Origin: Nitzschia sp. DOCU1
Taxonomy: Eukaryota; Bacillariophyta; Bacillariophyceae; Bacillariales; Bacillariaceae
Assembly (NCBI GenBank): GCA_951394045.1
Contig: OX595994.1
Span: 1,860,001-1,924,000 of the forward strand
DNA length: 64,000 bases
Direction: 5' to 3'
Every line of letters begins with the position of its first letter. Position 1 is the stretch's first letter. A program made the translations under genes and the position numbers. Shown here piece by piece: positions 31,241 to 44,000 of the stretch. The notes beneath the pieces are model-generated. The model searched no databases. It saw only the letters and a program-made list of their open reading frames with translations, and was not told the DNA's origin.

Positions 31241-34200
31241 TGGCATACCCCCCCCCACGTAGCTAGCTCAAGTTTTATGAAGAAAAAAGGGGGAAAAAGA
31301 AGGAAAAGAATTCGAAACCAAATGACCGCCTCTAAACGAGCATAATTACTACCAAACAATGTATTTTAACGACCAATTTAGCAAGGCAAAAAATGGCGTG
31401 CCAGCGTGCGCGCATTCATGCCATTTTGGCCTGCTGCCGTACAGTATGAGTGCAGATCTTTCCGACACAAAAGCACAATGACGGCGTCGACGATTGTGAG
31501 TGCTGTAGTAAGTATTTCTTACCCCCGTTTATTGCAATCGATCAACAACTTATCGAAGCCTATTCGAGCCGCTTCTCTGGTTATTACAGCTCGTTTTGGC
31601 GGAGAATGGTTCTAATTTCACGAGGCAAGGATTTGATGAAAATTCCTCGTCGACCGACGAGGTTGTGGACGCGGCTATCGCTCGTTAGAGGACGATTCAG
31701 AAGGAACAAACCAGGTAAATTGTTGCTCGTGTTATTATAGATACGTCTATTGTTTTGGATCTTTTGTAAAGCTCTAATTCGTGACGCTAACGCCGCCTTT
31801 ATTTTTATTGCATCTATGTCTTCGGGCTCCTATTATCATCTTCGGATGCCATCACGACGCTGCCTTTGGTTTGCCGATCGATTTCAAAGACACTGGAGAC
31901 GATGGAAAGGTCGTGGGACTCTACAATCAACCATCTTGGTGGTACCATCGTCGGCTCTTAGCGGGATGCTCTTGAACGCCTGCGACTGTGTTGTTAGACG
32001 ATGGTCATTTTTCGAAAAAGAATGTTCTACAATCATTCTGGCGGGGTTTCTAGGGTGGTGGTAGTCTTCCACTATTCCTCTGTCGCGGGTACTGCAAGTG
32101 GTATGAATAGTACATCCCACTTTTGATGTAGAACGACTCGTATTGGGGCAGTCAGAGAGCCTCGGCTGAGGGAACAACAACAATGACTTTGAGAACCCAA
32201 TAGCGGACAAATTATATTCAAAGAGCTATTATTTGTAGACCTCTAAACGTAGGAACATCTTGGAATAGGAATAGCTAGACAAAGTGTGGTGTGATATGGA
32301 TTTTGAACTTGTCATACAGTGCACTTATCACACGACAATTGCTAATATTACGAGATTACTAAGTCGCCGAGATTGATTGCTACGAACCTATAAACCTGGC
32401 AGCGCCTGGCTATGGTAGTTAACTATATATCCTCAAAATCGCAGCACCGTAGTCATTCTATAGCCAAATCTAGTTGCGAAATGCTCAACACCCTCTTTTG
32501 GGCTGTTTTGGAAGCTTTTCGCGCGATGTCTCGTGTTAAGAGTTTTTGGATTTGCGGGATTTTTTGTGGCTAAACGAGGCAGGTTTTGGCAATATATTTC
32601 GTGATTTCGCATTTCCGGCGCCTTTGTGTCAAGACCCTAGCAGTTTATTCCGGAACCCTAGCAGCTTATTACGAAAAAAACATGAAAAGAGGGCTCTTTT
32701 GGACGGAAACAGCGTAGTTCTGTCAGAACCCTACCAAGTACTACCTACGTGGCCGACGGTTGGCCATTATTGGCATACCCCCCCCCACGTAGCTAGCTCA
32801 AGTTTTATGAAGAAAAAAGGGGGAAAAAGAAGGAAAAGAATTCGAAACCAAATGACCGCCTCTAAACGAGCATAATTACTACCAAACAATGTATTTTAAC
32901 GACCAATTTAGCAAGGCAAAAAATGGCGTGCCAGCGTGCGCGCATTCATGCCATTTTGGCCTGCTGCCGTACAGTATGAGTGCAGATCTTTCCGACACAA
33001 AAGCACAATGACGGCGTCGACGATTGTGAGTGCTGTAGTAAGTATTTCTTACCCCCGTTTATTGCAATCGATCAACAACTTATCGAAGCCTATTCGAGCC
33101 GCTTCTCTGGTTATTACAGCTCGTTTTGGCGGAGAATGGTTCTAATTTCACGAGGCAAGGATTTGATGAAAATTCCTCGTCGACCGACGAGGTTGTGGAC
33201 GCGGCTATCGCTCGTTAGAGGACGATTCAGAAGGAACAAACCAGGTAAATTGTTGCTCGTGTTATTATAGATACGTCTATTGTTTTGGATCTTTTGTAAA
33301 GCTCTAATTCGTGACGCTAACGCCGCCTTTATTTTTATTGCATCTATGTCTTCGGGCTCCTATTATCATCTTCGGATGCCATCACGACGCTGCCTTTGGT
33401 TTGCCGATCGATTTCAAAGACACTGGAGACGATGGAAAGGTCGTGGGACTCTACAATCAACCATCTTGGTGGTACCATCGTCGGCTCTTAGCGGGATGCT
33501 CTTGAACGCCTGCGACTGTGTTGTTAGACGATGGTCATTTTTCGAAAAAGAATGTTCTACAATCATTCTGGCGGGGTTTCTAGGGTGGTGGTAGTCTTCC
33601 ACTATTCCTCTGTCGCGGGTACTGCAAGTGGTATGAATAGTACATCCCACTTTTGATGTAGAACGACTCGTATTGGGGCAGTCAGAGAGCCTCGGCTGAG
33701 GGAACAACAACAATGACTTTGAGAACCCAATAGCGGACAAATTATATTCAAAGAGCTATTATTTGTAGACCTCTAAACGTAGGAACATCTTGGAATAGGA
33801 ATAGCTAGACAAAGTGTGGTGTGATATGGATTTTGAACTTGTCATACAGTGCACTTATCACACGACAATTGCTAATATTACGAGATTACTAAGTCGCCGA
33901 GATTGATTGCTACGAACCTATAAACCTGGCAGCGCCTGGCTATGGTAGTTAACTATATATCCTCAAAATCGCAGCACCGTAGTCATTCTATAGCCAAATC
34001 TAGTTGCGAAATGCTCAACACCCTCTTTTGGGCTGTTTTGGAAGCTTTTCGCGCGATGTCTCGTGTTAAGAGTTTTTGGATTTGCGGGATTTTTTGTGGC
34101 TAAACGAGGCAGGTTTTGGCAATATATTTCGTGATTTCGCATTTCCGGCGCCTTTGTGTCAAGACCCTAGCAGTTTATTCCGGAACCCTAGCAGCTTATT

Positions 34201-37200
34201 ACGAAAAAAACATGAAAAGAGGGCTCTTTTGGACGGAAACAGCGTAGTTCTGTCAGAACCCTACCAAGTACTACCTACGTGGCCGACGGTTGGCCATTAT
34301 TGGCATACCCCCCCCCACGTAGCTAGCTCAAGTTTTATGAAGAAAAAAGGGGGAAAAAGAAGGAAAAGAATTCGAAACCAAATGACCGCCTCTAAACGAG
34401 CATAATTACTACCAAACAATGTATTTTAACGACCAATTTAGCAAGGCAAAAAATGGCGTGCCAGCGTGCGCGCATTCATGCCATTTTGGCCTGCTGCCGT
34501 ACAGTATGAGTGCAGATCTTTCCGACACAAAAGCACAATGACGGCGTCGACGATTGTGAGTGCTGTAGTAAGTATTTCTTACCCCCGTTTATTGCAATCG
34601 ATCAACAACTTATCGAAGCCTATTCGAGCCGCTTCTCTGGTTATTACAGCTCGTTTTGGCGGAGAATGGTTCTAATTTCACGAGGCAAGGATTTGATGAA
34701 AATTCCTCGTCGACCGACGAGGTTGTGGACGCGGCTATCGCTCGTTAGAGGACGATTCAGAAGGAACAAACCAGGTAAATTGTTGCTCGTGTTATTATAG
34801 ATACGTCTATTGTTTTGGATCTTTTGTAAAGCTCTAATTCGTGACGCTAACGCCGCCTTTATTTTTATTGCATCTATGTCTTCGGGCTCCTATTATCATC
34901 TTCGGATGCCATCACGACGCTGCCTTTGGTTTGCCGATCGATTTCAAAGACACTGGAGACGATGGAAAGGTCGTGGGACTCTACAATCAACCATCTTGGT
35001 GGTACCATCGTCGGCTCTTAGCGGGATGCTCTTGAACGCCTGCGACTGTGTTGTTAGACGATGGTCATTTTTCGAAAAAGAATGTTCTACAATCATTCTG
35101 GCGGGGTTTCTAGGGTGGTGGTAGTCTTCCACTATTCCTCTGTCGCGGGTACTGCAAGTGGTATGAATAGTACATCCCACTTTTGATGTAGAACGACTCG
35201 TATTGGGGCAGTCAGAGAGCCTCGGCTGAGGGAACAACAACAATGACTTTGAGAACCCAATAGCGGACAAATTATATTCAAAGAGCTATTATTTGTAGAC
35301 CTCTAAACGTAGGAACATCTTGGAATAGGAATAGCTAGACAAAGTGTGGTGTGATATGGATTTTGAACTTGTCATACAGTGCACTTATCACACGACAATT
35401 GCTAATATTACGAGATTACTAAGTCGCCGAGATTGATTGCTACGAACCTATAAACCTGGCAGCGCCTGGCTATGGTAGTTAACTATATATCCTCAAAATC
35501 GCAGCACCGTAGTCATTCTATAGCCAAATCTAGTTGCGAAATGCTCAACACCCTCTTTTGGGCTGTTTTGGAAGCTTTTCGCGCGATGTCTCGTGTTAAG
35601 AGTTTTTGGATTTGCGGGATTTTTTGTGGCTAAACGAGGCAGGTTTTGGCAATATATTTCGTGATTTCGCATTTCCGGCGCCTTTGTGTCAAGACCCTAG
35701 CAGTTTATTCCGGAACCCTAGCAGCTTATTACGAAAAAAACATGAAAAGAGGGCTCTTTTGGACGGAAACAGCGTAGTTCTGTCAGAACCCTACCAAGTA
35801 CTACCTACGTGGCCGACGGTTGGCCATTATTGGCATACCCCCCCCCACGTAGCTAGCTCAAGTTTTATGAAGAAAAAAGGGGGAAAAAGAAGGAAAAGAA
35901 TTCGAAACCAAATGACCGCCTCTAAACGAGCATAATTACTACCAAACAATGTATTTTAACGACCAATTTAGCAAGGCAAAAAATGGCGTGCCAGCGTGCG
36001 CGCATTCATGCCATTTTGGCCTGCTGCCGTACAGTATGAGTGCAGATCTTTCCGACACAAAAGCACAATGACGGCGTCGACGATTGTGAGTGCTGTAGTA
36101 AGTATTTCTTACCCCCGTTTATTGCAATCGATCAACAACTTATCGAAGCCTATTCGAGCCGCTTCTCTGGTTATTACAGCTCGTTTTGGCGGAGAATGGT
36201 TCTAATTTCACGAGGCAAGGATTTGATGAAAATTCCTCGTCGACCGACGAGGTTGTGGACGCGGCTATCGCTCGTTAGAGGACGATTCAGAAGGAACAAA
36301 CCAGGTAAATTGTTGCTCGTGTTATTATAGATACGTCTATTGTTTTGGATCTTTTGTAAAGCTCTAATTCGTGACGCTAACGCCGCCTTTATTTTTATTG
36401 CATCTATGTCTTCGGGCTCCTATTATCATCTTCGGATGCCATCACGACGCTGCCTTTGGTTTGCCGATCGATTTCAAAGACACTGGAGACGATGGAAAGG
36501 TCGTGGGACTCTACAATCAACCATCTTGGTGGTACCATCGTCGGCTCTTAGCGGGATGCTCTTGAACGCCTGCGACTGTGTTGTTAGACGATGGTCATTT
36601 TTCGAAAAAGAATGTTCTACAATCATTCTGGCGGGGTTTCTAGGGTGGTGGTAGTCTTCCACTATTCCTCTGTCGCGGGTACTGCAAGTGGTATGAATAG
36701 TACATCCCACTTTTGATGTAGAACGACTCGTATTGGGGCAGTCAGAGAGCCTCGGCTGAGGGAACAACAACAATGACTTTGAGAACCCAATAGCGGACAA
36801 ATTATATTCAAAGAGCTATTATTTGTAGACCTCTAAACGTAGGAACATCTTGGAATAGGAATAGCTAGACAAAGTGTGGTGTGATATGGATTTTGAACTT
36901 GTCATACAGTGCACTTATCACACGACAATTGCTAATATTACGAGATTACTAAGTCGCCGAGATTGATTGCTACGAACCTATAAACCTGGCAGCGCCTGGC
37001 TATGGTAGTTAACTATATATCCTCAAAATCGCAGCACCGTAGTCATTCTATAGCCAAATCTAGTTGCGAAATGCTCAACACCCTCTTTTGGGCTGTTTTG
37101 GAAGCTTTTCGCGCGATGTCTCGTGTTAAGAGTTTTTGGATTTGCGGGATTTTTTGTGGCTAAACGAGGCAGGTTTTGGCAATATATTTCGTGATTTCGC

Positions 37201-40200
37201 ATTTCCGGCGCCTTTGTGTCAAGACCCTAGCAGTTTATTCCGGAACCCTAGCAGCTTATTACGAAAAAAACATGAAAAGAGGGCTCTTTTGGACGGAAAC
37301 AGCGTAGTTCTGTCAGAACCCTACCAAGTACTACCTACGTGGCCGACGGTTGGCCATTATTGGCATACCCCCCCCCACGTAGCTAGCTCAAGTTTTATGA
37401 AGAAAAAAGGGGGAAAAAGAAGGAAAAGAATTCGAAACCAAATGACCGCCTCTAAACGAGCATAATTACTACCAAACAATGTATTTTAACGACCAATTTA
37501 GCAAGGCAAAAAATGGCGTGCCAGCGTGCGCGCATTCATGCCATTTTGGCCTGCTGCCGTACAGTATGAGTGCAGATCTTTCCGACACAAAAGCACAATG
37601 ACGGCGTCGACGATTGTGAGTTCTGTAGTAAGTATTTCTTACCCCCGTTTATTGCAATCGATCAACAACTTATCGAAGCCTATTCGAGCCGCTTCTCTGG
37701 TTATTACAGCTCGTTTTGGCGGAGAATGGTTCTAATTTCACGAGGCAAGGATTTGATGAAAATTCCTCGTCGACCGACGAGGTTGTGGACGCGGCTATCG
37801 CTCGTTAGAGGACGATTCAGAAGGAACAAACCAGGTAAATTGTTGCTCGTGTTATTATAGATACGTCTATTGTTTTGGATCTTTTGTAAAGCTCTAATTC
37901 GTGACGCTAACGCCGCCTTTATTTTTATTGCATCTATGTCTTCGGGCTCCTATTATCATCTTCGGATGCCATCACGACGCTGCCTTTGGTTTGCCGATCG
38001 ATTTCAAAGACACTGGAGACGATGGAAAGGTCGTGGGACTCTACAATCAACCATCTTGGTGGTACCATCGTCGGCTCTTAGCGGGATGCTCTTGAACGCC
38101 TGCGACTGTGTTGTTAGACGATGGTCATTTTTCGAAAAAGAATGTTCTACAATCATTCTGGCGGGGTTTCTAGGGTGGTGGTAGTCTTCCACTATTCCTC
38201 TGTCGCGGGTACTGCAAGTGGTATGAATAGTACATCCCACTTTTGATGTAGAACGACTCGTATTGGGGCAGTCAGAGAGCCTCGGCTGAGGGAACAACAA
38301 CAATGACTTTGAGAACCCAATAGCGGACAAATTATATTCAAAGAGCTATTATTTGTAGACCTCTAAACGTAGGAACATCTTGGAATAGGAATAGCTAGAC
38401 AAAGTGTGGTGTGATATGGATTTTGAACTTGTCATACAGTGCACTTATCACACGACAATTGCTAATATTACGAGATTACTAAGTCGCCGAGATTGATTGC
38501 TACGAACCTATAAACCTGGCAGCGCCTGGCTATGGTAGTTAACTATATATCCTCAAAATCGCAGCACCGTAGTCATTCTATAGCCAAATCTAGTTGCGAA
38601 ATGCTCAACACCCTCTTTTGGGCTGTTTTGGAAGCTTTTCGCGCGATGTCTCGTGTTAAGAGTTTTTGGATTTGCGGGATTTTTTGTGGCTAAACGAGGC
38701 AGGTTTTGGCAATATATTTCGTGATTTCGCATTTCCGGCGCCTTTGTGTCAAGACCCTAGCAGTTTATTCCGGAACCCTAGCAGCTTATTACGAAAAAAA
38801 CATGAAAAGAGGGCTCTTTTGGACGGAAACAGCGTAGTTCTGTCAGAACCCTACCAAGTACTACCTACGTGGCCGACGGTTGGCCATTATTGGCATACCC
38901 CCCCCCACGTAGCTAGCTCAAGTTTTATGAAGAAAAAAGGGGGAAAAAGAAGGAAAAGAATTCGAAACCAAATGACCGCCTCTAAACGAGCATAATTACT
39001 ACCAAACAATGTATTTTAACGACCAATTTAGCAAGGCAAAAAATGGCGTGCCAGCGTGCGCGCATTCATGCCATTTTGGCCTGCTGCCGTACAGTATGAG
39101 TGCAGATCTTTCCGACACAAAAGCACAATGACGGCGTCGACGATTGTGAGTGCTGTAGTAAGTATTTCTTACCCCCGTTTATTGCAATCGATCAACAACT
39201 TATCGAAGCCTATTCGAGCCGCTTCTCTGGTTATTACAGCTCGTTTTGGCGGAGAATGGTTCTAATTTCACAAGGCAAGGATTTGATGAAAATTCCTCGT
39301 CGACCGACGAGGTTGTGGACGCGGCTATCGCTCGTTAGAGGACGATTCAGAAGGAACAAACCAGGTAAATTGTTGCTCGTGTTATTATAGATACGTCTAT
39401 TGTTTTGGATCTTTTGTAAAGCTCTAATTCGTGACGCTAACGCCGCCTTTATTTTTATTGCATCTATGTCTTCGGGCTCCTATTATCATCTTCGGATGCC
39501 ATCACGACGCTGCCTTTGGTTTGCCGATCGATTTCAAAGACACTGGAGACGATGGAAAGGTCGTGGGACTCTACAATCAACCATCTTGGTGGTACCATCG
39601 TCGGCTCTTAGCGGGATGCTCTTGAACGCCTGCGACTGTGTTGTTAGACGATGGTCATTTTTCGAAAAAGAATGTTCTACAATCATTCTGGCGGGGTTTC
39701 TAGGGTGGTGGTAGTCTTCCACTATTCCTCTGTCGCGGGTACTGCAAGTGGTATGAATAGTACATCCCACTTTTGATGTAGAACGACTCGTATTGGGGCA
39801 GTCAGAGAGCCTCGGCTGAGGGAACAACAACAATGACTTTGAGAACCCAATAGCGGACAAATTATATTCAAAGAGCTATTATTTGTAGACCTCTAAACGT
39901 AGGAACATCTTGGAATAGGAATAGCTAGACAAAGTGTGGTGTGATATGGATTTTGAACTTGTCATACAGTGCACTTATCACACGACAATTGCTAATATTA
40001 CGAGATTACTAAGTCGCCGAGATTGATTGCTACGAACCTATAAACCTGGCAGCGCCTGGCTATGGTAGTTAACTATATATCCTCAAAATCGCAGCACCGT
40101 AGTCATTCTATAGCCAAATCTAGTTGCGAAATGCTCAACACCCTCTTTTGGGCTGTTTTGGAAGCTTTTCGCGCGATGTCTCGTGTTAAGAGTTTTTGGA

Positions 40201-40420
40201 TTTGCGGGATTTTTTGTGGCTAAACGAGGCAGGTTTTGGCAATATATTTCGTGATTTCGCATTTCCGGCGCCTTTGTGTCAAGACCCTAGCAGTTTATTC
40301 CGGAACCCTAGCAGCTTATTACGAAAAAAACATGAAAAGAGGGCTCTTTTGGACGGAAACAGCGTAGTTCTGTCAGAACCCTACCAAGTACTACCTACGT
40401 GGCCGACGGTTGGCCATTAT
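31241..40420 (+). mobile_element. Six head-to-tail copies of a 1530-bp TIR unit
   Basis: Units begin at 31241, 32771, 34301, 35831, 37361 and 38891. All six are full length and differ at very few positions (for example T at 37622 and A at 39272). Each unit starts TGGCATACCC...CCACGTAGCTAGCT and ends CTACCTACGTGGCCGACGGTTGGCCA, followed by a TTAT spacer. The ends are an imperfect terminal inverted repeat, matching at about 19 of 26 positions without gaps. The left subterminal sequence (TTTTATGAAGAAAAAAGG and the following A/G tract to GAATTCGAA) resembles that of the 5.27-kb element at 57654. Internal frames are under about 110 codons and not recognised. This looks like a non-autonomous TIR element amplified in tandem. 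Confidence 0.85.
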
Positions 40421-40991
40421 TATTATTTTTGCGGTGGGGAGGTTCGAATCCTGCGATTCAAAGGTTTTGGGAACCATTCCAGTCGCTTGAATCGAATCAA
40501 TCCCCCCGGCGGCACGGGCGGGATAAGAAATGCTCCTCCTACCGGTACGCGGGTACGGAAGGCGAAGACGCTTATTTATCATAGAGGGTGAAGGTAGAAA
40601 ATTCCGCTAATTCGGGGCATATCATAGTCGTGGTGTCTTATCCTTCTACTTGAGGCAGAATATTTACATAGCCCCTCATCTTGGAGAATGCAGCATCGCT
40701 TCGGTTCATTACTACTCGGAATTCCAAAGATTCTACCAACAATTATTGTACCACTTTGGAGTTTCCGACATTGCGACATTATTCGGAAAATGAATATGCC
40801 CCAACCAAGATTCCCTTTCTTGGGATGGACACTTTGGCTGCACATTTTCGGCGGCGGCACGACGCTGAGAAAAACGACCCAGTTGCTTCGTGCCCTTGCT
40901 GAACACATCTTCTCCCCGTCGCTGGTCTGCGATTAAATCAGCAAAGTAGAAAGTAAAAAGACGACAGATTTGTACAAATCGAAGAAGAAGA
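40421..40991. other. Spacer upstream of the large surface-protein gene
   Basis: About 570 bases between the right end of the array and the next ATG. Overlapping 60-110-codon frames on both strands around 40579-40936 are not recognised. A GGTTCGAATCC string at about 40440-40451 looks like a tRNA B box, but no cloverleaf surrounds it. Confidence 0.45.
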
Positions 40992-41027
40992 ATGAAGAGC
41001 AACCTGTTTCAGCATGCTAGCACTACT

Positions 41028-41063
<36 letters not shown>

Positions 41064-44000
41064 CCAGAGGATAGCAAGAACAAGGACGAGCGGCGCCGGG
41101 GGCAGCAGGCCCAGGGGGAGAGCCGCAACAGAAATGTGGGGGGCTCAGAAGCGGAGCGGCAACAGCATCATGTCCAGCCTAACCAACTAGGAAGGGTACT
41201 GAGACGTCCGTTCGGGAATATCCTCCGTCTTTGCTGTCCTCGTTCTTCTTTCAGTGGTGGTGGTGGAGCTGCTAGGAGGGCGCCGGCTACGATGATCATC
41301 ATGGCCATACTTTTAGTAATTTGTGTGCTGGTGCTGGTCATCGTCCGATCCTCTCTTATTATTAGGATGAGATTGTGGTTTTCTGTCCGTCTGCCCTCCT
41401 TTATTGTTGATCATGGGGAAGAAGAAGCCAGGATCGGCATCATCAACGTGATGAGGACGACCTTTTTTGCACCACCTACCACCATCACACTACTACTAGT
41501 GAGAACTGCTGAGGATGACGAAGAGGTCTTTGTTCAGCAGCAGCAAGCGGATGATGAATCCGACCACTTTCCTCACGACACTAGTCGAGGACTTGAAGCA
41601 GAAAGCGGCTGTGTTCTCTCAGAGCCAACACCTTTTGTCTTCCATCTGCTCGTAGAGCTCAGCAGTCCGCAAGACGCATGCATTGGTACTGCTGCCACCG
41701 ATGGCACATTGAACGTTTTGGGCGAAAACGACGAGGAAGAAATCCAGAATGCCATATTGACGACTTTCACACTATTGGCAGAGCGATATTGTGATCCGTA
41801 TTTCCGCAAGGTCTCTAGTGTCGAAATCGTACGGCAAGGAATTTCCCCTTCTGCTCAGTCACCGTCGTCATCGCCGCAGCAGCCTGACGGCTCGTCGTTG
41901 ACTTTGGAAATCCAGGTAATGGGGACGCTGCGTTGCGAAGAGTCTGAGGAGGGCTGCAACATTGACAAAATCGGCTTGTTCGATTTGCCTCAGGGAGGAC
42001 AAGTAGATCTTCAACAACAGCAGGAGCCAACCTGTTTGTGTCTCGCGTCAAACAACACCACTAACAATACCACATCTGCCGTCGTAAGCAACCGAGGACC
42101 GACCGAGTCGGAGTTTATGGAAAGGTTCGGTTTGTTATTGGACGTTTTGGGTCCATCCCTCGAATGCTCCGATCTTCAAGTGGCCGACTGTGCATTTGGC
42201 ACGGTTTTCCAGTCGGCTATTGTAATCACTTTTGCCGACCCCGAGGCGGCCAGAAATGCGACAAATCGTATTCAATCAGAGGCATTGAGCACGTTGACTG
42301 ACCTTACGGCCCCGGACGACCCCGATGTTTGCTACCCGGAATTCCGGGTCTTCCAAAGTGTCAATGTTGTGTTCCAAGAAGCCCGTCGCCAGCTCCAGCA
42401 AACGGGCGACGGCAATGCAGATGGAACACCGTTTCCCAGTACGCTGTCTCCTGCAAATGCAAGCGAAGAGTTACTCAATGTCACCGTCGCTCCGTCCCAG
42501 TCACCCACACCTTTGTTCGATGCTGCACCCACGGCCCCGCAACTGACCGCTGTCCTCTATGTCAACGGATTTTGCTCCGAGTGTGGAAGTGAAATCTTCT
42601 TGAACAACGACGTAAGCGCAAGACGACGACGTCATCTCGGAGCATCGTTCCAAGACGCCATGGAGAATCGCCAATCACGTAATCTTCAAGCTATCACCAA
42701 CATAACGGCCACATCCAATTGTTTCTGTCCCATCGACTCCATTATTGTTGAGGGAGGGCATCTCCCGGCGATCGAGCAATTCAAAACAACTCTGGAAGAG
42801 CGAGTTCAACTCGAGATCACAGAAATCCAAGAAGTGGACCCAAATGACATCTTCGTGGATGGCAACATGGGCAATGGCACGTATCGTTACCCTTGTACCG
42901 ATGTAGTCTCGACATTCAAGAAAAATGTCACGTTGGAGCTACAGGTTACATGCGGTTCGGCTGCGCTGTCTGACGACGATAAAAACTGGATCAACTTGGC
43001 CTACGCCAGTGCCTACAATGGCCTTCGAAGTACGGTATGTGATCCATTCAACTTGGAGGTGACTTCCGCCAATGTCGTTGAAACAGGAGCATTGATGACC
43101 GACGGCGTTAGTTTACCACTCAAAATCGAAGTAACGGTGGACTGCCTCGGCTGCGATCCGCTTGACACCAACGTTTACGGATTCCCACAATCCCCGATAG
43201 AACAAGCTTCGACGACAGGATCCGAAGGTGTAGCACGACGATTTTTGTACGAAGAAGGAGGAACATGCACGTGTAATTCAACACTGCCCCGGCGTGCCCC
43301 TTCGGAAGCTGAAGTCACCGACGCCCTTGGCGTATACTTATCGCAGCCTGATGAGGACGTTGGTCTAGCATCATGCATCGGAAATGTTTCAACATGTGAC
43401 TTTGGCACGAGTTTCGCGTCCAGTGCTCTTCTTGAAGTCGCATCCAACAGTTCCCTCGGTGTGGTTGATCCCCAGGAAATAGCAAATGTCTTGCAGATGG
43501 CGTTTACAAAAGCATTGAACAGGTTGGTTGGAGGCGGTAACTCCACAATCTGCAACCCTTTGTTTGGCTTGGTGACAGATACGGCGGTGTTCCTTGATTT
43601 CGTCTACAACAGCGTAGAGAGTCATGTCAATGAGACGGCAGCAAGGCGTCAACTCCAAGACGTGACGACTGAGGCTCCCGCATCTAATTCAACCTTTGTT
43701 TTCTCATGGGACGTGCCTTTGCCAAACATCAGTAACGCTCCTACCGCGGCTCCAAGTACTCGAGCAGATGATGACACCGAGGTTTTCCTACTATCTTCAA
43801 CTGGGTTGTGCAATGGCTGTCCGACGGAACTGATATTCAGCAACGCGGCGAGTGGTCGTCGACGAATGGAAGATCAGGAGATCAACCTGCTAGGCGGTAC
43901 TAGTCCTCCCATGGCTGGGTTGCGGTTCTTGGAAGACATCACTGGGGCAAAACCAGAATCAGATTGCTACTGTCCGATCGGATCGGTAGAGATTCCAACC

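Noticed and set aside
31406..32210. Small frames (60-110 codons) inside each 1530-bp unit
   Set aside because: Conserved only because the units are near-identical; several lack ATG starts and none shows a domain.
31241..40420. Considered a CRISPR-like or rDNA-type array
   Set aside because: Units are 1530 bp without unique spacers and have no rRNA-like sequence; TIR-like ends explain the structure better.
40440..40451. GGTTCGAATCC resembling a tRNA T-loop/B box
   Set aside because: No A box, no matching acceptor stem and no anticodon arm at the expected distances; the upstream sequence is the end of the repeat array.
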